Positions 37,713 to 46,254 of a stretch of DNA of 64,000 bases are shown one piece after another. Numbering within the stretch: position 1 is the first letter of the stretch; each line of letters opens with the position of its first letter. A program made the position numbers and the translations under genes. Below the pieces are notes generated by a model, which saw only the letters and a program-made list of their open reading frames with translations, searched no databases and was not told the origin of the DNA. The stretch is from Micromonospora sp. MA102. GTDB taxonomy: Bacteria; Actinomycetota; Actinomycetes; Mycobacteriales; Micromonosporaceae. The DNA lies in NCBI RefSeq assembly GCF_025460765.1, contig NZ_JAMWEG010000022.1:44945-108944 (forward strand), written 5' to 3'.

Positions 37713-38534
37713 ATGCCCGGTTCTGAGCTATATGAGAAGTTCATGGCGCTGCACACCCGAGAAGGGGGCCTCGTCATGCCGAATGCCTGGGATGGCGTGT
37801 CGGCATTGGTCCTGGCGGATGCCGGCTTCGAGGCCATCGGCACGTCGTCGGCGGCCCTGGCGGCCGCGCTCGGCCGCATCGACGGACGCCACAGCATCTC
37901 CCGCGACGAGCATCTCGACCACGCACAGCTGCTCGGCCGGCTCACGGGGTTGCCCGTCAACGGTGACTTCGAGGACGGCTACGGCGTCACCGCCGAGGAC
38001 GTCGCAGTGACTGTGGACAGTGCCGTCGCGCACGCGCTGGCCGGCATCGGGATCGAGGACACCACCGGGAATCCCGATGACCCGATCCGCGACTTCGACG
38101 ACGCGGTAGGCCGGGTTCGCAGTGCGGTCGCCGCGGCGAAGCGACGCATCGTCGTCACCGCTCGCACCGACAACTTCATCCAGGGGCGGCCTGACCTCGA
38201 TGACACCATCCGACGGCTGACGGCCTTCGCCGAGGTCGGCGCCGACGTGCTCTACGCGCCGTTCCCGCCCGACCTCGAGTCCCTGGTCGCTATCGTCACC
38301 GCCGTCGCGCCGACACCCGTGAACGTTCTCATCTCACCGGCGGACCAGGTGCTGACCGTCTCTGAACTGCAGAAGGCCGGGGTCAAGCGCATCAGCCTGG
38401 GCCCTGCGCTCTACACGCATGCGATGGGTGCTCTCGAACAGGCGGCCACGGCGCTCAAGGCCGGCGACATCGCCTCGGCCACGACAGGCATCAGCTTCGA
38501 CCGGGTGAACGAACTCCTCGCCCGCAAGCCCTAG
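37713..38534 (+). CDS. Isocitrate lyase/PEP mutase-family protein
   Basis: 273-residue TIM-barrel enzyme: N-terminal LVMPNAWDGVSALVLADAGF, the metal-site segment VNGDFEDGYG, GIEDTTG and VVTARTDNFI. The ICL catalytic KKCGH motif is absent, as in the oxaloacetate/phosphonopyruvate hydrolase-like branch. It acts in the cytoplasm on a 2-oxo or 2-methylisocitrate-type acid; substrate unknown. Good GGAAAGGA ribosome site before ATG 37713. Part of the TetR-controlled island A but absent from island B. Confidence 0.85.
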   Translation: MPGSELYEKFMALHTREGGLVMPNAWDGVSALVLADAGFEAIGTSSAALAAALGRIDGRHSISRDEHLDHAQLLGRLTGLPVNGDFEDGYGVTAEDVAVTVDSAVAHALAGIGIEDTTGNPDDPIRDFDDAVGRVRSAVAAAKRRIVVTARTDNFIQGRPDLDDTIRRLTAFAEVGADVLYAPFPPDLESLVAIVTAVAPTPVNVLISPADQVLTVSELQKAGVKRISLGPALYTHAMGALEQAATALKAGDIASATTGISFDRVNELLARKP

Positions 38535-38601
38535 CCGTATCCGACTTTCACCACAACAACCCCTCAACTCATCACGCACAACGCACAGAAAGCGCGATGA
38601 C

Positions 38602-39249
38602 ATGGATCTCGACAAGCTCATGAGCAAGCACCTCAGCCGGTATTTCGACGGCAGCAAGACGATCCCGGATGAGACTCTTCAGCAGCTGCTGAGGTTCCTG
38701 CGCTCGGCTCCCACGTCGACGAACATCCAGCCGAATCACTTCTACGTCGTGTCCACTCAGGAGGGCAAGGAGCGGCTGGCGGCCAGCCTCGGCGAGCGAT
38801 TCCAGGACAACGCCGAGAAGATCCTCAACGCCTCGCACACCATTATCCTCACCACTCGGGCCGATGTGCCCGAGCACCACCTCGAAGCGGTTTTCGCCAA
38901 GGAGCGGGCCGACGGCCGGTTCGCGGATGAGGCTAAGCAGGAGCGGTGGGAATCGATGACCCGTGACTTCGTGAGCCTGCGCAGGTACAGCTACAAGGAC
39001 ACCTACCACTGGATGGAGAAGCAGACCTACATGGTGATGGGTCTGACGATGATGGCAGCCGCCGAGCTCGGCGTCGAGGCCATGCCGCTCGAAGGCTTCG
39101 ACCCGATCAGCGTGGACAAGGCCTTCAACATCCGCGCGACCGGATACACCACCACCGTGCTGCTCGCGCTCGGCTACCCCGACGAGGCGAAGCAGTACAA
39201 GACCCCGGTGTCGCGGTTCGAGCCCGAGCGTCTGTTCACCTTCGCCTGA
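38602..39249 (+). CDS. Nitroreductase-family protein (island A, NfsB-like)
   Basis: 215-residue FMN oxidoreductase. N-terminal FMN-contact region RYFDGSKTIPDETLQQLLRF and LRSAPTSTNIQPNHFYVV, and a C-terminal VLLALGYPDEAKQYKTPVSR. Such enzymes reduce nitroaromatics, quinones or related electrophiles with NAD(P)H. Its closest relative in this window is the island B copy at 51446-52099, sharing the same start pattern (MDLDKLMSKHLSRYF versus MLNLDKLITKHLTRYF) and end. Confidence 0.9.
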   Translation: MDLDKLMSKHLSRYFDGSKTIPDETLQQLLRFLRSAPTSTNIQPNHFYVVSTQEGKERLAASLGERFQDNAEKILNASHTIILTTRADVPEHHLEAVFAKERADGRFADEAKQERWESMTRDFVSLRRYSYKDTYHWMEKQTYMVMGLTMMAAAELGVEAMPLEGFDPISVDKAFNIRATGYTTTVLLALGYPDEAKQYKTPVSRFEPERLFTFA

Positions 39250-39294
39250 GCGGCCCGGCCCGGGCGAACCGATTGCTAGAGGAGTTGATCAGCT

Positions 39295-39675
39295 ATGGAC
39301 GGACAGGAACTACAGAAGGTCGCGAACGAGTACGCGACAGGGCTGCCGGACGTGACGTTCGAGCACCGTGTCGGCCCGAATTGGGAGCTGTACAAGGTGG
39401 GCGGCAAGGTCTTCATGCTCATGACCGACATGCCGGGACACCCCGTCGTGATCCTGAAGGCCGATCCGGACGAGGCCGTTGGGCTGCGCGAGCAGTACGC
39501 GGAGATCACGACCGGCTACCACATGGACAAGAAGCACTGGATCACGGCAGCAGGTGGGCCCAGCCTCGACGAGAACCTGGTGAAGGAACTCGTCACCGAC
39601 TCCTACCGGCTCGTGGTCGACAAACTCCCGAAATCCAAGCGGCCCGTGGACCCGAGCACGAACCCGGCCGCCTGA
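39295..39675 (+). CDS. MmcQ/YjbR-family protein (island A)
   Basis: 126-residue cytoplasmic protein of the MmcQ/YjbR (DUF419) fold, which resembles a DNA-binding fold but lacks a proven function. The core KVGGKVFMLMTDMPGHPVVI, then GYHMDKKHWIT and SYRLVVDKLPKSKR fits the family. A GAGGAG lies 11 bp before ATG 39295. The paralogue at 50928 (KVGGKVFMLQTSMPGEPVVI) marks the duplicated island. Confidence 0.85.
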   Translation: MDGQELQKVANEYATGLPDVTFEHRVGPNWELYKVGGKVFMLMTDMPGHPVVILKADPDEAVGLREQYAEITTGYHMDKKHWITAAGGPSLDENLVKELVTDSYRLVVDKLPKSKRPVDPSTNPAA

Positions 39676-39719
39676 AACCCGAAACACGAACGAACAGAAT
39701 CAACACAGAAGGACAAATC

Positions 39720-40643
39720 ATGATCGGACTCGGTGTTCGAGCCGCCAACGGCGCTCTGGAGATCCTCGACCTTCCGAACCCCCGCCAGCCTGACGCGGGC
39801 GAGCTCGTCCTGGAGGTGGTCGCGGCAGGGATCGGGCCGTGGGACGCCCTGCTTCACACGGGCGGATGGGACGTCGGCCTCGTTCCGCCCGCAGCTCTGG
39901 GCGTCGAAGCCGTCGGCCGCGTCACCGCGACCGGCCCGGACGAGACCGAATTCCGCGCGGGAGACTTCGTGCTGGTCCACGAGGCGCCCCTGCCAGGCGG
40001 CAGCGGCACCTGGGCAGAGCGCGTCCTGGTCCGTTCCGCGCACGTCGCACGACTGCCCGAGAACCTGGCTCCGGAGATTGCGGCGGCACTCCCGGTCGCC
40101 GGGCTCACCGCCCAGCAGGCCCTCGACGAGCTCCGGGTCGACGCCACCACCCGCCTGCTCGTCGTCGGAGCGTCCGGCCCCACCGCGTCACTGGCCGTGC
40201 AACTCGCCCACCTTCGGGGCGCCGACATCGTCGCCGGTGCCGGGCCGGCCCGCGCCGATCAGCTCCGCGCCCTCGGTGCCAGCGAGGTCATCGACACCCA
40301 CGCTGACGGTTGGGCGCAGAAGATCGATCGCCGATTCGACGCCGTCCTCATCGCCGCGACAGGCACCGCCGAGGACGCGATCGGACTGCTCACCGACGGA
40401 GGCCGCCTCACCTCCATCACCTCGGACGCACCCGATCCGATTCGCGGAATCACCACCTCGAACCTCTACGTGCAGCCCGACGGACATGCACTCGGCGAAC
40501 TCGCGGCACTCGCCGCTTCCGGCAAACTGAGAATTGATGTCCAGACGACGCCAATCAAGGACGGCACCGCGATCGCGGACCAGGTCGCGGGCGGCCGCTC
40601 TGGTGGGGTCAAGTACGTCCTCGAGTTCCGACGTCCGCGGTAG
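39720..40643 (+). CDS. Medium-chain (MDR) NADP-dependent oxidoreductase
   Basis: 307-residue zinc-independent quinone-oxidoreductase-like enzyme: the GroES-like N-terminal domain (GIGPWDALLHTGGWDVGLVP), then a Rossmann domain with VVGASGPTASLAVQLA. Catalytic zinc ligands are absent. Proteins of this type reduce quinones or enones, consistent with the nitroreductase partner. The gene follows the YjbR gene by 44 bp with an AGAAGGA ribosome site and is likely co-transcribed. Confidence 0.88.
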   Translation: MIGLGVRAANGALEILDLPNPRQPDAGELVLEVVAAGIGPWDALLHTGGWDVGLVPPAALGVEAVGRVTATGPDETEFRAGDFVLVHEAPLPGGSGTWAERVLVRSAHVARLPENLAPEIAAALPVAGLTAQQALDELRVDATTRLLVVGASGPTASLAVQLAHLRGADIVAGAGPARADQLRALGASEVIDTHADGWAQKIDRRFDAVLIAATGTAEDAIGLLTDGGRLTSITSDAPDPIRGITTSNLYVQPDGHALGELAALAASGKLRIDVQTTPIKDGTAIADQVAGGRSGGVKYVLEFRRPR

Positions 40644-40806
40644 AAGGACGTTGCGGACCCTTGCGGCGACCGAGCGCGTCAAGGGGAAGACGATGATCCG
40701 CGTGCGCCCAGCGCCTACGCCCTCGTCGACGGCATGCGGCTGGACGAGTACGACTGCCGCCGCGTGCCGGGACCGATCTGATGACCATTAACGAAGGGAC
40801 ACCCAC

Positions 40807-41253
40807 ATGACCGGCCCAGCCGAGCCGACCCGCCACGCCGTCGAGTACCCCGACGAGGCCGGACACCCCGACGAGAAAGGCACCGTCAGTCAGGAGCGGG
40901 CCGTCCTCATCGACGAGGTCCTCGATGCTCCCCATGCCCCCGCATTCGACTTCGCCGTCGTCAACGACGAGAAAACCGGCATCTACGACGCCATCGTCGG
41001 CGACCGCGAGGTCGGCGGGCTGACCTACAATGTCGCCGGCGACGACCGACTCGTGCTGTTGGCCGCCTTGGTGTACCCCGAGTTCCGCAAACAGGGAATC
41101 GCCACCGAACTGATCCGACGCGTTTTGGACGACGTGCGCGCGCAAGGCAAGACCGTTACCATCCTGTGCCCGATCGTGCGCACCTTCATCGAGCGCAACC
41201 CCGAGTACGCCGACCTCGTCGACCCTGAGCACCCGGGAGTGACCAAAGGTTGA
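40807..41253 (+). CDS. GNAT-family N-acetyltransferase (small, COG2388-like)
   Basis: 148-residue protein. FDFAVVNDEKTGIYDAIVGD, then YPEFRKQGIATELIRRVLDD carries the acetyl-CoA binding RKQGIA (R/Q-x-x-G-x-A) motif, followed by VTILCPIVRTFIERNPEYAD. Family members are mini-GNATs of unknown acceptor. Unlike typical members it has about 40 extra N-terminal residues, rich in acid and His. A tandem paralogue follows directly. Confidence 0.8.
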   Translation: MTGPAEPTRHAVEYPDEAGHPDEKGTVSQERAVLIDEVLDAPHAPAFDFAVVNDEKTGIYDAIVGDREVGGLTYNVAGDDRLVLLAALVYPEFRKQGIATELIRRVLDDVRAQGKTVTILCPIVRTFIERNPEYADLVDPEHPGVTKG

Positions 41254-41300
41254 CACCGGTCCTAGACCCACCCATTAGCTCCCCGACAGAAAGTGTAACG

Positions 41301-41774
41301 ATGACGATCAATCCCGAGGCCGAGGCGGTCGCCCGTGAAGAGAACAACGCGTTGATCATCGCCGCTCTGGACAAGTCAGGCCTCAGCGAGGTGGAGTCCA
41401 GCTGGGAGCTCGATGTCATCAACGACGCGGAGCACGGGCGATGGATCGCCACCCTCGGTGCCGAAGCGATCGCCGAGCTCTCGTACCGGTTCGTGGGCGG
41501 CCGTGTCGTTCTGCTGACGACCTGGGTCGATCCCGCCTACCGCAACCATCGGGTAGCCACGGAACTCGTCTCTCGCGTCCTGAACGAGATCCGCGGGAGC
41601 GGGAAGAAAATCACCATCATCTGCCCGGTCGTGGGTGAGTTCATTGCCCGCAACCCGGAGTACACCGACCTCATCGACAAGATCCATCCCGGCTCCGGCG
41701 CGTACCCCAAGCACGAACCCGTGGGAGGCCAGGACGACGAGCAGCTCACCGCGCCCGAACGCGACCTCGGCTGA
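41301..41774 (+). CDS. GNAT-family N-acetyltransferase (tandem paralogue)
   Basis: 157 residues from ATG 41301 (AGAAAG upstream; the frame is also open from TTG 41250). The core LDVINDAEHGRWIATLGAEA, YRNHRVATELVSRVLNEIRG and ITIICPVVGEFIARNPEYTD parallels the preceding gene, but the acetyl-CoA loop reads RNHRVA instead of RKQGIA, losing the Gly. It may be weakly active or a structural partner. Confidence 0.75.
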   Translation: MTINPEAEAVAREENNALIIAALDKSGLSEVESSWELDVINDAEHGRWIATLGAEAIAELSYRFVGGRVVLLTTWVDPAYRNHRVATELVSRVLNEIRGSGKKITIICPVVGEFIARNPEYTDLIDKIHPGSGAYPKHEPVGGQDDEQLTAPERDLG

Positions 41775-41803
41775 GCTACTCTCCCCGGCTCTACGCTCAC
41801 ATC

Positions 41804-42750
41804 ATGCCCCTCGACGCGGACCCCGAGTTCGTCCACGAGGACGTGTACCGGCCTCGCCACGAGGTGGACCTGCGGGCGACGGTGCGGCCGATCTTCTCCG
41901 GTGACGGCGACCCCACGTTCCTCTCGACGCCGGATGGGTTCTGGCGCGCGGTGCGCACCCCCGACGGCCCCGCGACGCTGCACGTCCAGATGGGGGCGGG
42001 TGCGGATCGGGGTGCGTTCCGGATCCGGGCGTGGGGAGACGGCGCCGAGTGGGCGCGAAAATCCGTGCCGGATTTGCTTGGCGCTCACGACGACTGGAGT
42101 GGGCTCGACCTCTCCGGTCACGCGCGGCTCGCTGAGGTACGCCGCCGGTGTTCCGGCCTGCACCTCACTCGAACTGGACTCGTGTTCTCCGCGCTCGTCG
42201 CTGCCATCTTCGGGCAGAAGACGACCGCTCGGCAGGCGCACCATTCCTGGCGCCACCTCGTCGCCCGCTACGGCACTGCCGCGCCGGGACCGGCGCCGCA
42301 CGGCTGCGAGTCACGCCGAGCGCGCAGGAGTGGAGCCCCATCCCATCCTGGGCCTGGCACCGCGCCGGTGTACAGCCGTCGCAGTCCCGCACAGCCATCG
42401 CCGCGAGCAGAGTCGCCGCCTCCGTGGATCGTCTGGCAAGTCTCGACGCCGGCGACGAGCGCGTCGGCGCCGGTCTGCGCAGCATCCCCGGCGTCGGCGT
42501 GTGGACGGCGGCCGAAACCACCCAGCGGTCCCACGGCGATCCGGATTCGGTGAGCGTCGGCGACTACAACCTTGCAAAGGAGGTCGGCTGGGCGTTCACC
42601 GGCAGCCCCGTCGACGATGACGGCATGCTCGAGCTGCTCGAGCCGTGGCGTGGGCACCGGCAACGAATCGTGCGGCTCATCGGCGCCAGCGGATTGCGCA
42701 AACCCCGATTCGGCCCGCGTATCACGATTCAGGACCACCGCGTCCACTGA
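41804..42750 (+). pseudogene. Frameshifted AlkA-like DNA-3-methyladenine glycosylase
   Basis: From ATG 41804 the frame encodes an AlkA-type N-terminal domain and LVFSALVAAIFGQKTTARQA; near 42300 it shifts. In the new frame PSWAWHRAGVQPSQSRTAIA, then the helix-hairpin-helix LRSIPGVGVWTAAE and the catalytic Asp in SVGDYNLAKE follow, ending at 42750. Together they make a complete ~315-residue base-excision glycosylase interrupted by one indel, either a real mutation or a sequencing error. Confidence 0.8.
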
Positions 42751-42864
42751 CGACTCCGCGGCCGAACCGCCCACGCATCGGCGCAGGCACGGGACGCCGT
42801 CACGACGCGCCTTGCTCGGTGTCGCCACCGGTTCGGGACAGCCGTCCGCGATGGCCCCTGTCCG

Positions 42865-43506
42865 TCATCCGTGTCGCCGCCCGCTGGGCGTGAGGGTGTT
42901 GATGTGCGCGATGGCCATGTCAAGGGCCCGGGCCAGCGGTCGGGCGGTCCGCCGGGTCTTGGCCAGGAGCAGGCCGCCCTGCAGGGCGGCGATGAGCGCC
43001 TCGGCGAGGGCCGCGGGATCCGCCTCGGACACCAGTTGCCCGTCGGCCCGCATTGCGGCCAGCCCATCGGCCAGCCGCGCCTCCCACCGCCCGAACGAGG
43101 AATCGAGGACACCGCGGGTGTTCTCGTCCCGGTCGGCCAACTCGTTGGCCAACGAACCGAGCGGGCACCCCCCGACCCAGCCAGCGGCCTCCTGGGTCGC
43201 GACGACCAGATCCCGCCAGCGCCGGAGACCCTCGATCGAGTCGAGGTCGTCAAGCTGGGCGCGCTGCGCCTCCAGAATACGGCTGGTCTGTCGGTCGATC
43301 ACCGCCCGCAGCAGGTCGTCCTTGTCGGCGAAGTAGTGGTAGAGCTGCGATTTGCTGACCGCCGCCTCGGCCATGACCTCGTCCAGGCTGGTTCCGGCGG
43401 CACCCCGGCGGAAAACCAGGGTGGCTGTCACCTCGATGATCCGCTCCCGGGTCCGGGCACCGCGGGCGGTCAGCCCGGTCGACCTCGTCGCCGTCGTGTC
43501 CGTCAC
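42865..43506 (-). CDS. TetR-family regulator
   Basis: 213 residues: HTH (RTRERIIEVTATLVFRRGAA, then VSKSQLYHYFADKDDLLRAV) and a C-terminal domain with GGCPLGSLANELADRDENTR. It is divergent from the peroxiredoxin gene, with the palindrome at 43515-43536 between them. It is the only intact TetR whose own promoter carries the TGGAC-N6-GTCCA element, so it may also act at 48471, 48605, 52710 and 52890. Confidence 0.9.
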   Translation of the reverse strand: MTDTTATRSTGLTARGARTRERIIEVTATLVFRRGAAGTSLDEVMAEAAVSKSQLYHYFADKDDLLRAVIDRQTSRILEAQRAQLDDLDSIEGLRRWRDLVVATQEAAGWVGGCPLGSLANELADRDENTRGVLDSSFGRWEARLADGLAAMRADGQLVSEADPAALAEALIAALQGGLLLAKTRRTARPLARALDMAIAHINTLTPSGRRHG

Positions 43507-43514
43507 GATAGCTT

Positions 43515-43536
43515 AACTGGACTTGTCGGTCCAGTT
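43515..43536. promoter_or_regulatory. TetR operator between tetR and peroxiredoxin gene
   Basis: Core TGGACTTGTCGGTCCA (43518-43533) flanked by AAC and GTT, giving 10-bp arms with one mismatch. It begins 9 bp upstream of the TetR start and ends 53 bp before the peroxiredoxin ATG, so it can control both directions. Confidence 0.75.
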
Positions 43537-43588
43537 TTCGCGGCGTTGACTCAAGGTGATCGTGGACCGGCTGACAAGGAGACACACC

Positions 43589-44064
43589 ATGGCTCGACTC
43601 GACAACGGCCAGACCTTCCGACCCTCGAGGTGCCCCGTACCGGCGGGGGCACCCTCCGGCTACCCGACGAGTTCGCCGGGCACTACGGCGTCGTACTGAT
43701 CTACCGGGGCTCCTGGTGCCCCTACTGCACCGCCCAGCTCGCGGCGTTCCAGCGCGCCACCGACACCCTCACCGCACTCGACGTGCGGGTCGCCGCGCTC
43801 TCCGTCGACGAAGAACCAACCACCAAGGCGCTGGTCGATAAGCACCACCTCGCGTTCCCCGTCGGCCACAGCGCGGACGCCGAGCAGGTCGCCGCCCTGA
43901 CCGGCGCGTACCTCAACGACGACCGCCGTCACCTGCAGTCGACCGGCTTCGTCCTCGGCCCGGACGGCTCCGTACTCAACGCCGTCTACTCCAGCGGCGC
44001 CATCGGCCGCCTCGTACCGGAGGACGTCGCCGGGCTGGTGCGCTACCTGCGCTCCCACGCCTGA
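43589..44064 (+). pseudogene. Peroxiredoxin-family gene with N-terminal frameshift
   Basis: ATG 43589 with an AAGGAG begins MARLDNGQTF, but one base appears missing near 43618, and the protein continues in the neighbouring frame as PTLEVPRTGGGTLRLPDEFA, VLIYRGSWCPYCTAQLAAFQ and FVLGPDGSVLNAVYSSGAIG. The redox motif Cys-Pro-Tyr-Cys is intact. If the indel is real, translation would yield a truncated product; if a sequencing error, this is a normal ~158-residue thiol peroxidase. Controlled by the adjacent TetR. Confidence 0.75.
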
Positions 44065-44149
44065 CACCATGGCCCCGCCGCGGCCGGCCATGCTGGAGTG
44101 CGCGCACAGACACCCCATCGTTGCCGCGCCCGCGGCGGCGCCAGGGAGC

Positions 44150-44603
44150 CGCCGAACAGCGCCCCCGCGGCGCGAGCACCGCCGCGAAGCCGACCACCAC
44201 GACCACGCCGGCCGCCATGCCGTCCGGTGGAACGCCACCGCACCGCCCGAGACGATCTCGTTCAGTGCCCGGACGCTCGACGGCGGCACCTTCGCGGGCG
44301 GCAGCCATGCCGGCAAGCCCGCGGTGGTGTGGTTCTGGGCGGCCTGGTGCACCCGCCGTCGTGCGGTGGCCGACAAGGTGGCAGTCGTGCAGCGGGACAA
44401 CGCCGGCAGGGTCAACCTTGCCGGTGTCGGCGGACTCGGTAGCGGCGACGAGGCGATGCGGCGGTTCGCGCAGGATACCGGCATCGGCCGCTTCCCCAAC
44501 CTGGCCGACGACGACGGCCAGGTGTGGCGCCGGTTCAAGGTGACCGGTCAGGAGCACTATATGCTGCTGGGCTCCGCCGGGACGGTCGTCCACTCGCTGG
44601 GCG
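44150..44603 (+). pseudogene. Degenerate TlpA/redoxin-like lipoprotein gene
   Basis: A Thr-rich linker (TAAKPTTTTTPAAM) occurs in one frame and the redoxin domain in another: ETISFSARTLDGGTFAGGSH, VVWFWAAWCTRRRAVADKVA, then LLGSAGTVVHS. The thioredoxin-like site reads Cys-Thr-Arg-Arg, so the second Cys of CxxC is lost. Frame breaks and the missing Cys indicate decay. CcdA debris follows immediately, the normal partner of such a protein. Confidence 0.65.
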
Positions 44604-45070
44604 TTGGGCGCCGGGCTGCTAGCCGCGGTCAACCCGTGCGGCTTCGCCGCTGCTGCCCGCATACCTGTCGATGCTGGTGCTGAGCGATGAACCGGCGGCC
44701 GATCGGGGCCGTTCCCGCCGATCGGCCGGGCGCTCGCGCTCACCGGCGCGATGACCGTCGGCTTCGTCGCGGTGTTCGGCACGTTCGGGCCGCTCGCCGC
44801 GCCGGCGGCGTACGCGGTCGCCTCGCTCGGCTGCACCATCGGCCCGTTCCTGGCCGTCGTGGTCGGCGGCTTCCGCGCCGGCTCCGCCTTCTCCGGCGTC
44901 GGACTGTTCGTGGCGTACGCGCTGGGGCCAGTGGCTGGCTTGCCGGCCTCGGCCCGTGGACGGTCGCGGCGACGGCCCTCGCGCTGCTCGTCCTGACCGC
45001 CGGCGCCACGCTGCTCCGCCTGCGCCGCGTGCCCGGCGAGTCCTCGGCAAGCCGCCACCCACCCGACTGA
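44597..45070 (+). pseudogene. Degenerate ccdA/DsbD-like membrane gene
   Basis: Pieces in different frames: GAGLLAAVNPCGFA (first membrane Cys), LLPAYLSMLVLSDEP, GRALALTGAMTVGFVAVFGT, then YAVASLGCTIGPFLAVVVGG and FVAYALG. In intact CcdA proteins about 40 residues separate the VFG and YAVASLGC segments; here they are joined, so there is an internal deletion plus frameshifts. It would have moved electrons across the membrane to the redoxin. Confidence 0.7.
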
Positions 45071-45083
45071 GACCACGATCAGC

Positions 45084-45172
45084 TCGCCGCACGCGCCGAT
45101 GCCACTGTCATCTGGCACAACTGGACCATCGACGCACCCGTGAAGCGATCACTCATCGCCTACGACCGCTGA
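45084..45172 (+). mobile_element. Transposase C-terminal remnant
   Basis: About 29 codons, LAARADATVIWHNWTIDAPV then KRSLIAYDR and stop, match the usual tail (IWLN..PV.RSLIAYD) of DDE transposases as I recall it. No upstream transposase sequence remains. It separates the CcdA debris from the ketopantoate reductase gene. Confidence 0.5.
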
Positions 45173-45244
45173 ATCTTCAGGGCATTAATCAGCTAGGGAC
45201 GACAGACGTGGGCCAGGCGGCGGCTGAGCCTGGGTGACAGCAGA

Positions 45245-46168
45245 CTATCCGCAGCTGAGGCGCTCTTCGTGCACGCGCAGAGCCACCGTCGTGGCGTCCA
45301 GCAGAGGAGTGGGTACGCCGAGCGCACGGGCCTGCGCCGTGAGGTCGCCGAAGATGTGCTCGGCCTCGGTCGGCTGCCGGGCGATCAGGTCCCGGTAGAG
45401 CGAGGCGGTGTCGGCCGAGCCGGGCCGGGTGACGAAGGCCTGGACGTTGTCGAGGACCTGCTTCGGCACCGGGTACCCGGCAGCTGCGGCGATGGCCGCG
45501 GCCTCGGCGGCGATCTGCGCGCCGAGGCGGTCACCTCCGGGGACTGCCTCGGCGTCGCCCACCGAACCGCGTACCAGGGTGTTGAGGGCGCCGAGTGTGC
45601 TGATGAAGACCCACTTGTGCCACATGGCTCTGCGGATGTCCGGCGAGACGGACAAGTCGAATCCCGCGCCGGACAGCACTTCCGCGATCTCCTCGACGCG
45701 CTGCGACGCGCCACCCTGCTGCTCGCCGATGACGATCTCGGCAAGGGCGCCCAGCCGGACGATGTCACCCTCGGCGTCGAGCATGGTCAGGACGCGGACC
45801 ACGCCGCCGAGCACGGCGTCCGCATCGAACCGCTCGTTCAGCGCGTCCAAGTGCGCCATGCCGTTCAGGAACGGGATCACCGTGGTACGCGGGCCGACCG
45901 CAGCGGTGATGTCGTCGATCGCCGCCGGCAGCGCGGTGGCCTTCACCGAAACGAGCACGACGTCGTAATGCCCGTCGATCTCGGCGGCGGTGAGCAGCCG
46001 TGGCGTGAGCACGGTCTCGGTCCCCAGGCCGGTGATCCGCAGCCCGCGCTCGCGGAGCACGGCGGCGCGCCTGGGCCGGACGAGGAAGGTGACGTCCCGG
46101 CCGGCCTGCTGGAGCTGAGCGCCGAAGTAGCCTCCGGTCGCGCCCGCCCCGACGACAAGAATCCTCAT
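45245..46168 (-). CDS. panE: Ketopantoate reductase family protein
   Basis: 307-residue NADPH-dependent enzyme: ILVVGAGATGGYFGAQLQQA dinucleotide fold at the N-terminus, Lys in LVSVKATALP and the C-terminal helical domain with MWHKWVFISTLGALNTLVRG. ATG 46168 is chosen since the fold begins there. Reduces ketopantoate to pantoate for CoA, or a related 2-oxoacid; the family has side branches, so the pantothenate role is not certain. Divergent from a CGNR regulator with two similar palindromes between. Confidence 0.82.
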   Translation of the reverse strand: MRILVVGAGATGGYFGAQLQQAGRDVTFLVRPRRAAVLRERGLRITGLGTETVLTPRLLTAAEIDGHYDVVLVSVKATALPAAIDDITAAVGPRTTVIPFLNGMAHLDALNERFDADAVLGGVVRVLTMLDAEGDIVRLGALAEIVIGEQQGGASQRVEEIAEVLSGAGFDLSVSPDIRRAMWHKWVFISTLGALNTLVRGSVGDAEAVPGGDRLGAQIAAEAAAIAAAAGYPVPKQVLDNVQAFVTRPGSADTASLYRDLIARQPTEAEHIFGDLTAQARALGVPTPLLDATTVALRVHEERLSCG

Positions 46169-46179
46169 GCGCCGAGACG

Positions 46180-46198
46180 TTACTGGTCGATCCGGTAA
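46180..46198. promoter_or_regulatory. Putative CGNR operator 1
   Basis: TTACTGGTCGATCCGGTAA: 7-bp arms with one mismatch around 5 bases, 12 bp upstream of the ketopantoate reductase start. Confidence 0.55.
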
Positions 46199-46226
46199 CA
46201 CAACAGCATGTGCGGAGTGATCTGGG

Positions 46227-46245
46227 TTACCGGTTGAACCGGTAT
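46227..46245. promoter_or_regulatory. Putative CGNR operator 2
   Basis: TTACCGGTTGAACCGGTAT contains perfect 8-bp arms TACCGGTT/AACCGGTA around one base; overall form TTACCGG-N5-CCGGTAT matches operator 1. It ends 10 bp before the CGNR gene start. Confidence 0.6.
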
Positions 46246-46254
46246 CATCGAGCG

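Noticed and set aside
40644..40806. Small gene with DGMRLDEYDCRRVPGPI ending before the first GNAT
   Set aside because: About 22 codons of sense at most; may be a lost gene tail, not enough to call.
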